Origin: CAZJYI01 sp964550025
GTDB taxonomy: Bacteria > Verrucomicrobiota > Kiritimatiellia > UBA8416 > CAYOBW01
Length of the DNA stretch: 64,000 nt
NCBI GenBank assembly: GCA_964550025.1
Contig: CAZJYI010000003.1
Coordinates: 108,230 to 172,229, forward strand
Reading direction: 5' to 3'
Shown: positions 52,701-61,684 of the stretch, one piece after another
Layout of the letters: every line of letters starts with the position of its first letter
How positions within the stretch are numbered: position 1 is the first letter of the stretch
Made by a program: the position numbers and the translations under genes
The notes under the pieces: model-generated
What the model saw: the letters and a program-made list of their open reading frames with translations, nothing else
Database searches by the model: none
What the model was told of the DNA's origin: nothing

Positions 52701-55700
52701 TGTGCTCGACACCGAAGACGTGCATCCATTCCTCGTAGTCGACGAGGGAGGGGGCGAGTGTTGCGTATTCCTCCGACGCCTGGTCGAGGTTCATGGCGTC
52801 GACCATGGTGTAGAAGCTGGTGTAGTCGTCGTCCAAACGGTCGACCGACTCCTTGCGCCAACTCCAGCGGTAGCGGGCCTTCTTCTTCACGGTCACGCCG
52901 TTCGTCGTGGTCGTGTTGTAGAGCCGAAGTTGCCCGTTTTCGTTGAATTCCTTGTTGACCTGGGCGCTGTCGTCAAACTCGAACCAATCGTCGATCTTGA
53001 ACAGTTCGCCGCCTTTTCCTTCGGGCCACCATGCCGTCATGAAGTCGTCGTTGGGTTGCTGCGAGTCGCCGTAGATTGCGCCCTTGTAGCGCTCGTTGAC
53101 ATAGAGGTGCACGTACCGTTGGAAGAAGAAGGGCGTATCGATCCGGTCGGCAATCCAGCAGCTCATCCGCTCGCGCTGGTACGTGCTATCCCCTTCGAGG
53201 CGGTCCATGTTGAACGAGGTCGATCCGAGCAAACGGTCGTGCTTTGGTACGTAGAGGACGTAGCTCGTGTTGAGCGTCTCCGGGTTGCCTTCTCTGCGGA
53301 TGAACGGGCTGCCCCGGTAGCGTCCACCACCGTTGTAGATGACGCGGAAATCCCCGTACACGAACGTGCCGTCGATGGGAGTGTCGCTGAACTTCTGGCG
53401 CGTGGCCCACTCGTCCCGGTTGCTCTCCGTGACCCAGAAGCGGTAGATGCCGAAGGTCGTGTCCCGTGTGTTCTGTCCGAACATGACCAGGCATTCGCAA
53501 TCCGGGGCGTCATAGGGAAAGCGGTTCGAAGCAGGCGTGCCGTGCCCGTCGCCGGCCTCGACGTGGAAGGCAACCGTGTCGTTGCCGTCCTGGCCGGGAA
53601 TCGTCGCGCTGTAGTACCCGTCACCGGCCCTGGCGTCGCCCCCGGTACCGCTGTCGTTCATGGCGACAGTGTGGACCGTGGAGGGGGCATCCGTGTCGTT
53701 GCGGTACTTCAACTCTACCGAAGCCAGCCCGTCCGGATCGACGACGCGGGCGCATACCACGACGTCCTCACCCGCTCCCGGGAGCACGGGGTCGTGTCGG
53801 ACGGCGTGAATGGCCGGTCCCCAATTGGCCGCGTAGCGGCTGTTCCGCGCGCCCGGCGTCCCCAGGTTCCTTGGAACCTGCATTTCGCCCGGGGCTTCCA
53901 GCCAGTTGCCGTGCAAACGCAGCAGAACGCCGGGATGGCCGCACAGCCAGCGCAGGCGTGCGCGGATCGTTGCCGTCTCCCCACTGGATAACGCCGACGT
54001 CAGGTCGACTTCCGCGCGATTGACGCTGTTGTCGCCGCGCCGCACTGCGCGCAGGTGCAGGCTCTGCGCACTCTGGTAGCCTTCGGTCGTTTCGAGCGTG
54101 GACCCCTTGTGCGTCCCCTGGATGATCCAGCCGTCCAGCCCGGACTCGAAGGTCCCGTTCGGTACGCGGTTTCCTTCGCCCTGCCTGAAGACCTCGATGC
54201 CGTCGATCAGGCATTCGCCCGCACCTTCCATCAGGACGTGCAGCTCGTCGGCGGCGTTGCGCCCGTGGTCCAGTACACCGGTGTATTCCACCACGGTCCA
54301 CAGGCCCGTGCTCTTGCCGGTTTCGTCGCTCGACTCCCAGTTCATGGCGCGCATGTTGTCGCTGTGCGCATCGATCAGTTCCAGGCTGCTTCCGCCGCCG
54401 TCGGCCCACCTGCCCCAGGTAATGCCATCGCCGTAGCTGACAACGTCAACCACAACGAGATCCTGGTCAGGCAGGTCGGCGTCATCGGGTTTGCTCAACG
54501 CAACGCGCTCTCCGCGGTCGGAGAGAGAGCCGCTGAAATTGCCGAAGGTGTTCGCCGCATCAAGCGTGCCGCCGTGCGCGGCCATCAGCCGGTCCGCGTC
54601 CGCGGCGACGACGACGTAGCCGCCGGCGGGTATCACCGTGTTGCTCGGAAACGTGTAACGGATACCATCGGTGAACTGCCAGCGGCTGATGTCTACCGCC
54701 GCCCCGCTACGGTTGAACAACTCCACGTATTCGTCGTCGTTGTCATCGGAGATGGGATGGTACATGATCTCGTTGATCACGATGGCGGCGTTGGTCGGCC
54801 CGCCATTGGCCGCGCCCGCGGTCGCCGAGCCGAGCGTGCGCCATTCCGGTCCACCGTCGGGAAATCGGCCGAGCGGGACACCGTTGGCCTGGGCGCCGAA
54901 CACGACGGCGTCAAGCACGCGCGTCCGGTCCGGGCTGAACAGGTGGACGGCATCGCCGTGCATGCTGAGCGGAAAGCCGAGCTCGGTCTCCGCGTAGTGA
55001 ACGAAGTCACCACCGGCAAGGGTCCCGGAGGGGATTTCGTACACGTTGGTAAACGTGTGATCCGTGAGAATGCAGCCCGTCAGATCGACGGGCGTACCGC
55101 CCGTGTTGAGAATCTCGACGTAGTCCACCTGCGGCAGGTCGGTATGCGCCAGCACCTCGTTGAGGACGAGCGCGGGGAGTCCCTCGCCGACCCGGGGATC
55201 GGAAAGTCCCGGGCTCCCGTAGACGCGGGCGCTCGCGCCCCAGGCCCGGATGTCGCCCTCTCCATAGTCCGGGCAATGCAGGACCAGCGAATGCCCTGCG
55301 CCATCCGCGGAGGCGGGCCACGGGTACGCATCGTCGTACTCGACCTCCTGCAGCACGGCGTCCATCTGGTTGCGCAGTCTCACCGTTCCGCCGCCGTTCG
55401 ACAGGCGGTCCTTGAACGGTCCGAGCACGCCGCCGATGCCGTAGAAGGACTCCACAAACCGCGGGTCGTTGGCCACGATCAGCCGGCTGCGAGGAGCCAA
55501 GATCGTCCCCTCGGGGAAGGCGTAGTCGATCTGCCCGGAAAGCCTGAAGCGGCTCACGTCGCGCGGCACCGGCCGGGAGTTGTGAATCTCGATATACTCC
55601 ATCTCACGGCCGAAAGGCGCCGGCGGATGGTACATGATTTCGCTGATCGTCAGACCGGTCCCGCGCGACGAAGGCCCGGCCTGGCGCGGGTCGGCGTCGA

Positions 55701-55806
55701 CCCGTTCGAACGAGGCGGGGTCTTCCTGTCCCGCCGCGGGCCAGAAGATGACGCTGCCGGCGGGAGGCGCATAATCGGCGGCGACGTAGTACTCGACCAT
55801 GGGCAC
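49795..55806 (-). CDS. giant secreted protein, C-terminal part: lamin-tail domains and CotH-like kinase domain
   Basis: The 2003-residue downstream part of a gene interrupted by an apparent frameshift near 55,855. Six lamin-tail domains are visible, each starting like INEIMYNP or LNEVLAHT and containing VE[IL][FH]N. Between the third and fourth lies a CotH-type domain: SFNMDRLEG, YVHLYVNERYKGAIYGDSQQ, KNMSTYKPRNGKWQMIMWDL and DHNHLNG, the spore-coat-kinase-like pattern. The C-terminus carries EYIADTDPTNRESVLRI and a beta module shared with other exported proteins here. No own signal peptide or convincing start exists: reading back from MPMVEYY the frame continues as VPIPAGTV without a Shine-Dalgarno. 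It is best treated as one protein with the gene part at 55650-61454. Confidence 0.75.
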   Translation of the reverse strand: MPMVEYYVAADYAPPAGSVIFWPAAGQEDPASFERVDADPRQAGPSSRGTGLTISEIMYHPPAPFGREMEYIEIHNSRPVPRDVSRFRLSGQIDYAFPEGTILAPRSRLIVANDPRFVESFYGIGGVLGPFKDRLSNGGGTVRLRNQMDAVLQEVEYDDAYPWPASADGAGHSLVLHCPDYGEGDIRAWGASARVYGSPGLSDPRVGEGLPALVLNEVLAHTDLPQVDYVEILNTGGTPVDLTGCILTDHTFTNVYEIPSGTLAGGDFVHYAETELGFPLSMHGDAVHLFSPDRTRVLDAVVFGAQANGVPLGRFPDGGPEWRTLGSATAGAANGGPTNAAIVINEIMYHPISDDNDDEYVELFNRSGAAVDISRWQFTDGIRYTFPSNTVIPAGGYVVVAADADRLMAAHGGTLDAANTFGNFSGSLSDRGERVALSKPDDADLPDQDLVVVDVVSYGDGITWGRWADGGGSSLELIDAHSDNMRAMNWESSDETGKSTGLWTVVEYTGVLDHGRNAADELHVLMEGAGECLIDGIEVFRQGEGNRVPNGTFESGLDGWIIQGTHKGSTLETTEGYQSAQSLHLRAVRRGDNSVNRAEVDLTSALSSGETATIRARLRWLCGHPGVLLRLHGNWLEAPGEMQVPRNLGTPGARNSRYAANWGPAIHAVRHDPVLPGAGEDVVVCARVVDPDGLASVELKYRNDTDAPSTVHTVAMNDSGTGGDARAGDGYYSATIPGQDGNDTVAFHVEAGDGHGTPASNRFPYDAPDCECLVMFGQNTRDTTFGIYRFWVTESNRDEWATRQKFSDTPIDGTFVYGDFRVIYNGGGRYRGSPFIRREGNPETLNTSYVLYVPKHDRLLGSTSFNMDRLEGDSTYQRERMSCWIADRIDTPFFFQRYVHLYVNERYKGAIYGDSQQPNDDFMTAWWPEGKGGELFKIDDWFEFDDSAQVNKEFNENGQLRLYNTTTTNGVTVKKKARYRWSWRKESVDRLDDDYTSFYTMVDAMNLDQASEEYATLAPSLVDYEEWMHVFGVEHIIRNWDSYGYNRGKNMSTYKPRNGKWQMIMWDLDHNHLNGNAFERNLFSINCPTMRDEFFQHPRFRRAYWRTLREAADGPMRAEVCEPVTDANYAALSANGVSVTSPDVDLKKWIADRRAFLLDELEMIDATFEITTNGGDDFSTGDPTVTLSGSAPVKISTIRVNGHVYAVTYPTITQWNVVVGLVPGVNPLTVEGLDRWDNVVAADTITITFTGQAVSPEGLLVINEIMYNPTNAGAEFVEIHNRSATHPFVLGGWRINGMDFVFPGGYLIQPGGFLVIAENQSVYAAIYGNPQVLAGVFSGSLDDGGERLQLQMPAESNQWTVIDEVRYDDRPPWPAGADGGGYSLQLIDPAQDNDRIANWATGGTVLHTPGEENSVRHTLDPFPEFRINELQPVNVDTLADNAGDYDPWIEVYNAGGTNDANLLDNCFLTDNYADPTNWAFPTGITLAAGSHRLVWADGEPAEQVGTNLHADFVLNATSGSVALVWVNGGLPLVLDFVNYGLVAPNLSYGLYPDGDTDAPKMVFHHPTPGFSNDNSSVVPVRINEWMADNGNTIMDPADSAYEDWVELYNSSTGEVDVSGYTLIDDLSDTNRWVIPAGTTIPGGGFLFIWTDNDPEQTTNGALHTDFRLNSDGEQIALYTPEGVLVDAVTFGAQVEDVSEGRFVDGAAQVYSMVVPTPGASNVLAALVVRSEYGDCTPPPGTNILGHGTIITCSVADSPVVVGDDERIMCIGWRGSGNIPASGVGTNVGVVVTHPSSLTWLWETNYWLGLGATNGSLDVTAGWQRAGSNVAVRATPNLYYAFAEWQGDTAGCTILSNRITAPMTGPRKLIATFTNALTPMGTPLVWMAGHGLTGRAFEVEELLDADEDGAAAWQEYIADTDPTNRESVLRIDVLEFPGNEQVRIRWRGGAGVRQVLQSKGTLRSGGPPWRTLFTNDPPTLPNMDVLDGAANGDTRFYRIRAVRP

Positions 55807-58800
55807 GGTGCCGGCCGGGATCGGTACGACCGTCCGGTACGTGTCGCCGCCGCTGCCTGCACGGAGACTTCGCCGCGCAGCGCGCCGTTGTGGAAGACCT
55901 GCGCGGTGTTGCCGTCGAAGCGGCCCGTCAGCACGCGCACCTCGCGCGGCCGCGGGGGGACCAGACCCGCCACGCTCGCGCCGGCCACGCCGTACGTGGC
56001 GGGTCCGACGAACCAGTCGCCGACTCCCGCGGCACTGCCGCCGCCCTTCTGGAATAGCCTGTTGCCCGCTATGTAGTCAAAGACCGCGAAGACCGTCTGC
56101 CCGTTGCCGGCCTCGAGCACGTCGGCATCCGCGACCGACAGAGACGCGCCGCCGGCAAAGCGGACGCAAGGCCCGGCATTCAGGCCGTCCGAGGAGAACA
56201 ACGGCCGCAGCGGCGCAGACGCTTGCTCCGCGGTGTGCCTATGGGTGCTTTGTCCCAACCACCGGCGCACACCTTCGCCATCCGCGGCCGGGCTTTCGGC
56301 CGCGTTCAACGGCCCGACTCCCGCGTCCAGCCAGAGTACCAGGTCCGGGAGCTCGACCGGGGGCACGTCATCGTCAACGATCTGCACCGAACCCGCACCG
56401 GGGGAACCGACGATATAGGGACCGGGCGCAAGCGTCACGTCCACGGTCTCATTGCTCTCGCTCCCGATCAGGTCGTCGATGGGGATTACCAGCACGTCCA
56501 CGCTGCTCTCCCCGGCCGGGATCAGCGCCGATCCGTGCAGGAACTGGTAGTCGATGCCGTTGGCGGCCAGACCGGCAATGGAATACTGGACCCGCAGCGA
56601 AGCGCCGGTCAGGCCGGCCGGCCTTGTGAACGTGAAGACGCCGGGATTGCCGTTCTCCGCGGCGATGGCGTCGGTCGCGCGCAATGTCACTTCGCCGGTA
56701 ATGAACGGCTTGGCCGCTACCGACCAGCCGTGGCCGGTCGAGTTTGTTACGTAACAACGGTAGAAGTACAACTCCCCGGCATCGAGCGCCGATACACGGT
56801 TCGAAAACGTCTCGCCCTCCGCCACGCTTCCCACACGGACGACGTTCTCCCAGTCGCCCGTGGACGCCGTGCCGTGGTCGGCTGATCCCCAGCAGACGTA
56901 GGCCACCGGTGCTTCGGCGCCGCCGTCGGAGACAACTTCACCCGACAGGACGGCACTGTCGGCCGTTACATCATGAGCCGGCAGAACAGCAACCCGAACG
57001 ATACCGTCGACGGGAGACGCTGAAGAGAACGCGGCAGGATCGGCCATGTTGGCCCAGCAGGCATGAATCCAGTCGGCTGAACGCTCGATTCGCGAAACGC
57101 GGACCTCGTCCATGACCCCGTTGAAGAGGGCATCGCCCCAGTTGCTCTTGCCAATCATGTTGCTGGTTCGGACGGCAACCGGGGGCAGGCTGCCGCTCGT
57201 TTTGAAGCCTTTCCGGGTTCCGTTGAGATAGAACTTCATCGTAGCACGGTTGGCCGGTCCGGTACTGCACGTCGCCGCCCAGTACATCCATTGGCCGGCA
57301 ACGATCAGGGGGTCCCCGTCTGCGTCCAAACCCTCCGTGCCGGTGGCAGTGTCGTGGAAACTCCAGGCGATGTCGTCGCTTGTTCCTCTCCGCGCAAGAT
57401 AGATATTGTCGACCCCCGCGCCGTTGCCCAGGTCCACGATACGCGCCCAGCTCGTCAGCGTCGCGGTGTTGGCCCACGCGACAACCGTGATGCCGTCCGA
57501 GAAGTCGGAGAAACCGTCCGGGAGGTCCACGTAGCCGGTGCTCCCGCCGAACCGCAACGCGTTGCCCACCACACCTCCCGAGTCGGTTGACGTATCGCCG
57601 ATGCGTGTGCCGTCGTAGCCGTTGCGCGACGCATCCACGGCCGTCGCTCCGCCCTGTTCGGCAAAATGCCACACCGCTTCGTAGCCGTTCGACCACACGG
57701 CGCCGTTCGTTGTGCAAAGCGGCGCACGCACCGACGGGTTTCCCCAGTACGCGACAATGGACGTGTTCGTTCCCGAGAGGCGCGGCACCTGCACCCACAC
57801 CGACGAAATGCCGTTGGTGTCCCACTGCTCGATCTCGTGGTTCAGCAACTGCATGCCGTCGCTGCTCGCGAAACGCAGGTCGTCGCCGCTCCCCGAGCCG
57901 AACTGCTCGTACGCGAAGTCCGGGATATTGGTTCCGAACACCACGAGCGCGGGGTAGTTCGTGAGTGTTTCGCTCCCGGTGTACCCGTCGAAGGTGATTG
58001 TCGTTTTGGACGACCACGTGCCCATCGACGTATCATCGTCGAGAATGCGGATCGTGCCTCGCACACCCAGGCCCAGGGCATTCGTGAGGACGGTCACGAC
58101 GACATCAAACTCCTGGTAGGGCCGTTCGTTTTCCTCGTCGCCGATGACCGGCACGCTGACCTGCCGGTTGGTTGTGCCGGGCGGAAAAGTCAGTGTGCCG
58201 CTCTTTGGGATATAGTCCAGCCCGGCCACCGCCGTACCGTCGAACGCGGCGTAGGTAACAAGGACGGTCGAAGCGGCTCGGGATGACAGGTTCACATCGA
58301 CAACCGCATCGACCGTGCCGGCGTCGCCCTCGGTGATGGATGTACCCGCGAGAGACACCGTGGGATAACGGCTGGTGAAGACGGCGCTGCTGTCGGCCCA
58401 ATCCTCCCCCAGGGCGTTGGTAGCGTAGCACCGGTAGTAGTAGCGGCCGGCGGCGAGCGTGGGAACGGTGCTCGAGAAGACGTTTGTTTGAACACTCCCC
58501 ACCACAACATGGTCGTCCCAGTCAGCCGCGTTGGTACCGCCGTCGCTCGGGCCCCAGTGGATTGTTGCCGTGGCGCTGCCGCCTTCCACCAACTCCCCAT
58601 GGAGTGTCGCCGCTGTCTCGGTCACGTTGGTGACGGGGCCGTTCTGCACGGCCGGCGGTCCCACCGTTTTGAAGCGGTCGCTGGCCTCGGCCCAGATGCG
58701 CGTGGCCGCGTTCGACGCGCTGAACCGGAAAAGGTACTCGGTATCGGACGCGAGTCCGCTCACCACCGTGCTCACGGTAATGGACGTGCTGTTGGTGTAA

Positions 58801-61454
58801 CTGCCGGCGAAGACCGCGTGCGCCCACACGCCCGTGTTGGTCCCGCCGTCGACGGCCCCCCAATGCAGGTATACGTCAAAGACGGCCCCGACCGTATTCA
58901 GCATGGCACGACAGGTCGCCGATGTCGTCGTGACACCGCTGACGCCATCGTGAGATATCGCCATCAAAGACGTGCGGAAATCCGTCGCGAACTCATCCGA
59001 ACCGGCGTCGAGAAAGTCCAGGGAGCCGAAACCGAGGTTTCCGCCCTTTTTCCATTTGGCGTGCATACCTTCGCCGCCCCGCCTTTCGTAGAAGCCAATG
59101 GCGATGGCATACTCACCTTCACTCAGCTCCCTCTCGGCAACGACATGTTGCATGCCGTGCACTCCCCGGTTGTCGACAACCAGCTCCTCGGCGCCGTTGA
59201 ACTCGCCGTCGTGGTCGAGGTCGAGGTAGAGGACGCTTCCGTCATCGCTCTCCGTGCCAAAGGTGTAGGTTTCGTCCTCATCCGCCGTGAACACGCCCTG
59301 CCACAGCAACGACAGCTCATCGCTTCCCGTCAGGGCCGGGTAATGAGCAGCCATGGCCGAGTAGTTGCCGTAGCCGATCGTTCCCGTGAACGTGTATTCA
59401 CCCTGCGGGATGGCCGCCTGCAGGTTGGTGATGGGAGCGAGGTATGTATCTCCATAGATGAAGTCGAAGGCTTTCGCCTTTAGGCCGGGCTCGGCGGAAG
59501 CCGGCGGCAGTGTCAGGAACGTGGCGCTGGTGTCCGCCCAGTCATAGCCCGCCGCGTTTGTGGCAAAACAGCGGTAGTAGTAGCGCAGACCGTAGTGCAG
59601 GCCGTTCGTCGCAACGGAATACGGCCCGTTGCCCACGATGCCGGCCGCAAGACGGCCCTGCCAGGCAGCGGGATTCGTACCGCCGTCAGACGGTCCCCAG
59701 TACACCCGGACGTCTGCGAGATTCCCCGCCAGCAGCTCGCCGTTGAGCACGGCCCCGCCGATTGCCGGTTCGGCGCCGGTGCCGTTGTCGACCGTCGGCG
59801 CCGTCACCGCACCCCCCTGCACCGTGCCGTACGTGTTGAACGCTCTGTTCGACGCCATGTTCAGCCATTCGGCGCGCAACCAGTCCGCGCTGCGGACGGC
59901 ATCCGAAATGCGGACTTCGTCGATGATGGCGTCGATGCCCGTGTCCCAATAGTGGCCGATCCGGAAGGCATCGTCGTCCGCCGTGTCGAGCGCCGCTGTT
60001 TCCGACCCGGCGAGCGTGTCGCCGTCGGCATGGGTCCTGGCCGTAATACCGTCGTAGCTGTGCGTGAAGTAGACCCAGCGGTTCGCCGATGGATAGCTGA
60101 AATCGTACTCGGGGCTGCCCCAATGCTGCGCGCGCCATTGGTCACTGCCGATGGTTCTGAGGCACCATTGGCGGCCGTCCGACCTGAGACCGCAGTCGAA
60201 GACCCCGCCGCCGCCGAAACTCCGCGTGTAGACCCAGGCACTGACGGACCTGGGGGCGTCGCCGCCGAAACCCAGTTGCGACGGCGTCCGCCCGTTCGAA
60301 ATGTAGTCGCCGTTGCCGTCGAAATCCACGCCGTTGCCCACCACGCCGGCTACCCAGTCGGCATTGTCCATGCCCGCGGAGAACGTGCCGTCGAACCCAC
60401 CGGCCGACGCGTCGGGGGCCGTCGTGCCGCTCTCTTCGCCCAAGTGGTACACGGCCACATACCCGGCCGACCAGGCTGACCCGTTGGTCGCGTATGCCGG
60501 CAGCGCAGCACCGGCGTTGCCCCAATAGGCGCGGATCGCGTCCGTTCCGCTCGCCGCCAGCTCCGGCAGCTGCACCCAGACATGGGATGTGCCGCCGGTA
60601 TACCAGCGCTCAATCTCGTGGTTGAGCAATGCGCCGTTGCCGTCGACGAAGCGCAGATCGTCTCCAGTGGACGATGCGAACTGACCGTACGAAAAGCCGG
60701 CGATATGCGATCCGAGCTCGACCAGTACGGGAAAGTTGACCAGGGACACGCCGGTGTCGTACCCCGAGAAGGTCACCGGTACCGTGAATTCCCATGCCGA
60801 CATGTCCGGCTGCTCGAACCCAACCAGTGTGTCGAAGGTGGCGGTGGTCAACTGGGTATCGTTGCGTGAGGTCACCGCCAACCCGAGGTAGACCGGGTCC
60901 GCCATTGCGATAGTGCGGTTCTGGTCGCGTTGGGTCCAGTCAACGCCGTTATCCGACGCGTATCCGCTGAAAGTGTTACCCTCACGAACGAGACGCAGGT
61001 ACACAGGGGCGCTCCCGCTGCTGCCGGCCTCCGAAGTGCCACCACCGGGACTTGTTCTGCGTTGCAAGCGTGTAAAGCCGTTGGCGGAAACGTGCACAAA
61101 GGCGTTCCTCGCGTCGGCGTCGAGTGTCGCGCGCGCCATGATGCCGGCCTTGCGCCAGTCGTCCGTACCGCCGCTGAAGCCGTTGACGCGGCAGGTGACC
61201 TCGAAGTCGCCGCTGACAGGGCGGTAGGCGTAGTGGAATTCGTCCGCGCTGCCCCAGATGTCGTCTCCGCCGCCGCTGACTGTGAACGTGCCGCCCGTTT
61301 CATCGGCGCTCCCGGTCGTGCTCGGGGCCCCCACGTCGGTGTTGGACCAGCCGTCGGGAAGCGCGCACGTCCCCCGCCTTGGGCCGGCCGTCAGCAAGGC
61401 GACGCCGAGAAGAACGCGCGACGCGCGACAGAGCAACGGTTGCCAACAGAACAC
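55650..61454 (-). CDS. giant secreted protein, N-terminal part: DUF1349-like, DUF2341, LamG, PA14, Calx-beta
   Basis: The upstream part of the split gene. The GTG at 61454 follows GGAAGGGAG and gives the signal peptide CRASRVLLGVALLTAG. Order: DUF1349-like domain (FHYAYRPVSGDFEVTCRV), DUF2341 (GDDLRFVDGNGALLNHEIER), LamG, fibronectin-like, PA14 (FTADEDETYTFGTESDDGS), two more fibronectin-like units, Calx-beta (TSITEGDAG...DDD), second DUF2341 (GDDLRFASSDGMQLLNHEIE), second LamG, second Calx-beta, and a third lectin-like domain (LVLWLDAGVG). Past GEVSVQA (near 55,855) this frame turns Arg/Pro-rich, while the neighbouring frame continues sensibly as SGGDTYRTVVPIPAG. The true protein end is therefore in the other frame. 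A single lost base or a sequencing error is likely. Confidence 0.78.
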   Translation of the reverse strand: MFCWQPLLCRASRVLLGVALLTAGPRRGTCALPDGWSNTDVGAPSTTGSADETGGTFTVSGGGDDIWGSADEFHYAYRPVSGDFEVTCRVNGFSGGTDDWRKAGIMARATLDADARNAFVHVSANGFTRLQRRTSPGGGTSEAGSSGSAPVYLRLVREGNTFSGYASDNGVDWTQRDQNRTIAMADPVYLGLAVTSRNDTQLTTATFDTLVGFEQPDMSAWEFTVPVTFSGYDTGVSLVNFPVLVELGSHIAGFSYGQFASSTGDDLRFVDGNGALLNHEIERWYTGGTSHVWVQLPELAASGTDAIRAYWGNAGAALPAYATNGSAWSAGYVAVYHLGEESGTTAPDASAGGFDGTFSAGMDNADWVAGVVGNGVDFDGNGDYISNGRTPSQLGFGGDAPRSVSAWVYTRSFGGGGVFDCGLRSDGRQWCLRTIGSDQWRAQHWGSPEYDFSYPSANRWVYFTHSYDGITARTHADGDTLAGSETAALDTADDDAFRIGHYWDTGIDAIIDEVRISDAVRSADWLRAEWLNMASNRAFNTYGTVQGGAVTAPTVDNGTGAEPAIGGAVLNGELLAGNLADVRVYWGPSDGGTNPAAWQGRLAAGIVGNGPYSVATNGLHYGLRYYYRCFATNAAGYDWADTSATFLTLPPASAEPGLKAKAFDFIYGDTYLAPITNLQAAIPQGEYTFTGTIGYGNYSAMAAHYPALTGSDELSLLWQGVFTADEDETYTFGTESDDGSVLYLDLDHDGEFNGAEELVVDNRGVHGMQHVVAERELSEGEYAIAIGFYERRGGEGMHAKWKKGGNLGFGSLDFLDAGSDEFATDFRTSLMAISHDGVSGVTTTSATCRAMLNTVGAVFDVYLHWGAVDGGTNTGVWAHAVFAGSYTNSTSITVSTVVSGLASDTEYLFRFSASNAATRIWAEASDRFKTVGPPAVQNGPVTNVTETAATLHGELVEGGSATATIHWGPSDGGTNAADWDDHVVVGSVQTNVFSSTVPTLAAGRYYYRCYATNALGEDWADSSAVFTSRYPTVSLAGTSITEGDAGTVDAVVDVNLSSRAASTVLVTYAAFDGTAVAGLDYIPKSGTLTFPPGTTNRQVSVPVIGDEENERPYQEFDVVVTVLTNALGLGVRGTIRILDDDTSMGTWSSKTTITFDGYTGSETLTNYPALVVFGTNIPDFAYEQFGSGSGDDLRFASSDGMQLLNHEIEQWDTNGISSVWVQVPRLSGTNTSIVAYWGNPSVRAPLCTTNGAVWSNGYEAVWHFAEQGGATAVDASRNGYDGTRIGDTSTDSGGVVGNALRFGGSTGYVDLPDGFSDFSDGITVVAWANTATLTSWARIVDLGNGAGVDNIYLARRGTSDDIAWSFHDTATGTEGLDADGDPLIVAGQWMYWAATCSTGPANRATMKFYLNGTRKGFKTSGSLPPVAVRTSNMIGKSNWGDALFNGVMDEVRVSRIERSADWIHACWANMADPAAFSSASPVDGIVRVAVLPAHDVTADSAVLSGEVVSDGGAEAPVAYVCWGSADHGTASTGDWENVVRVGSVAEGETFSNRVSALDAGELYFYRCYVTNSTGHGWSVAAKPFITGEVTLRATDAIAAENGNPGVFTFTRPAGLTGASLRVQYSIAGLAANGIDYQFLHGSALIPAGESSVDVLVIPIDDLIGSESNETVDVTLAPGPYIVGSPGAGSVQIVDDDVPPVELPDLVLWLDAGVGPLNAAESPAADGEGVRRWLGQSTHRHTAEQASAPLRPLFSSDGLNAGPCVRFAGGASLSVADADVLEAGNGQTVFAVFDYIAGNRLFQKGGGSAAGVGDWFVGPATYGVAGASVAGLVPPRPREVRVLTGRFDGNTAQVFHNGALRGEVSVQAAAATRTGRSYRSRPAPCPWSSTTSPPIMRLPPAASSSGPRRDRKTPPRSNGSTPTRARPGLRRAGPV

Positions 61455-61564
61455 TGAGCGACTCCCTTCCCGGACTGAGGGCCCGCGGGCTGCGTGGTTC
61501 AACGGCGTCGTGTTCGAGTCGCCGGCTCAAACACAGCGGTCTCCCCGGTCCTGACCTGTTCCAG
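61455..61564 (-). promoter_or_regulatory. structured 5' leader of the giant gene
   Basis: The untranslated leader can form ACAGGTC...GACCGCTGT and GTTTGAG-CCGGCGA-CTCGAAC hairpins before the ribosome-binding site. The first loop resembles no riboswitch I know. It may be a simple stability or regulatory leader. Confidence 0.25.
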
Positions 61565-61570
61565 ATCACT

Positions 61571-61600
61571 ATTATCCCCTCGCCGACGCAGGTGCGTCAA
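61571..61600 (-). promoter_or_regulatory. strong sigma70-like promoter of the giant gene
   Basis: On the minus strand: TTGACG (61600-61595), an 18-base spacer, GATAAT (61576-61571, 5 of 6). Transcription starts near 61564, about 110 bases before the GTG at 61454. Confidence 0.5.
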
Positions 61601-61684
61601 GCACGGCTCCTAACCGTCCGCAGACACGTCTCACGCAAACGCGCCCTTGTCTTCGCGTTCCAGACAGGATATTGATGGGCGACA

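Noticed and set aside
51280..53991. Long plus-strand frame of 903 residues inside the giant gene
   Set aside because: Shadow of the lamin-tail/CotH gene. Composition is Val/Arg/His-rich as expected for an antisense frame.
61500..61570. Resemblance of the giant-gene leader to signal recognition particle RNA
   Set aside because: CAGGTCAGGACCGG looks similar at first, but the GNAR tetraloop and the AGCAGCC side are absent.
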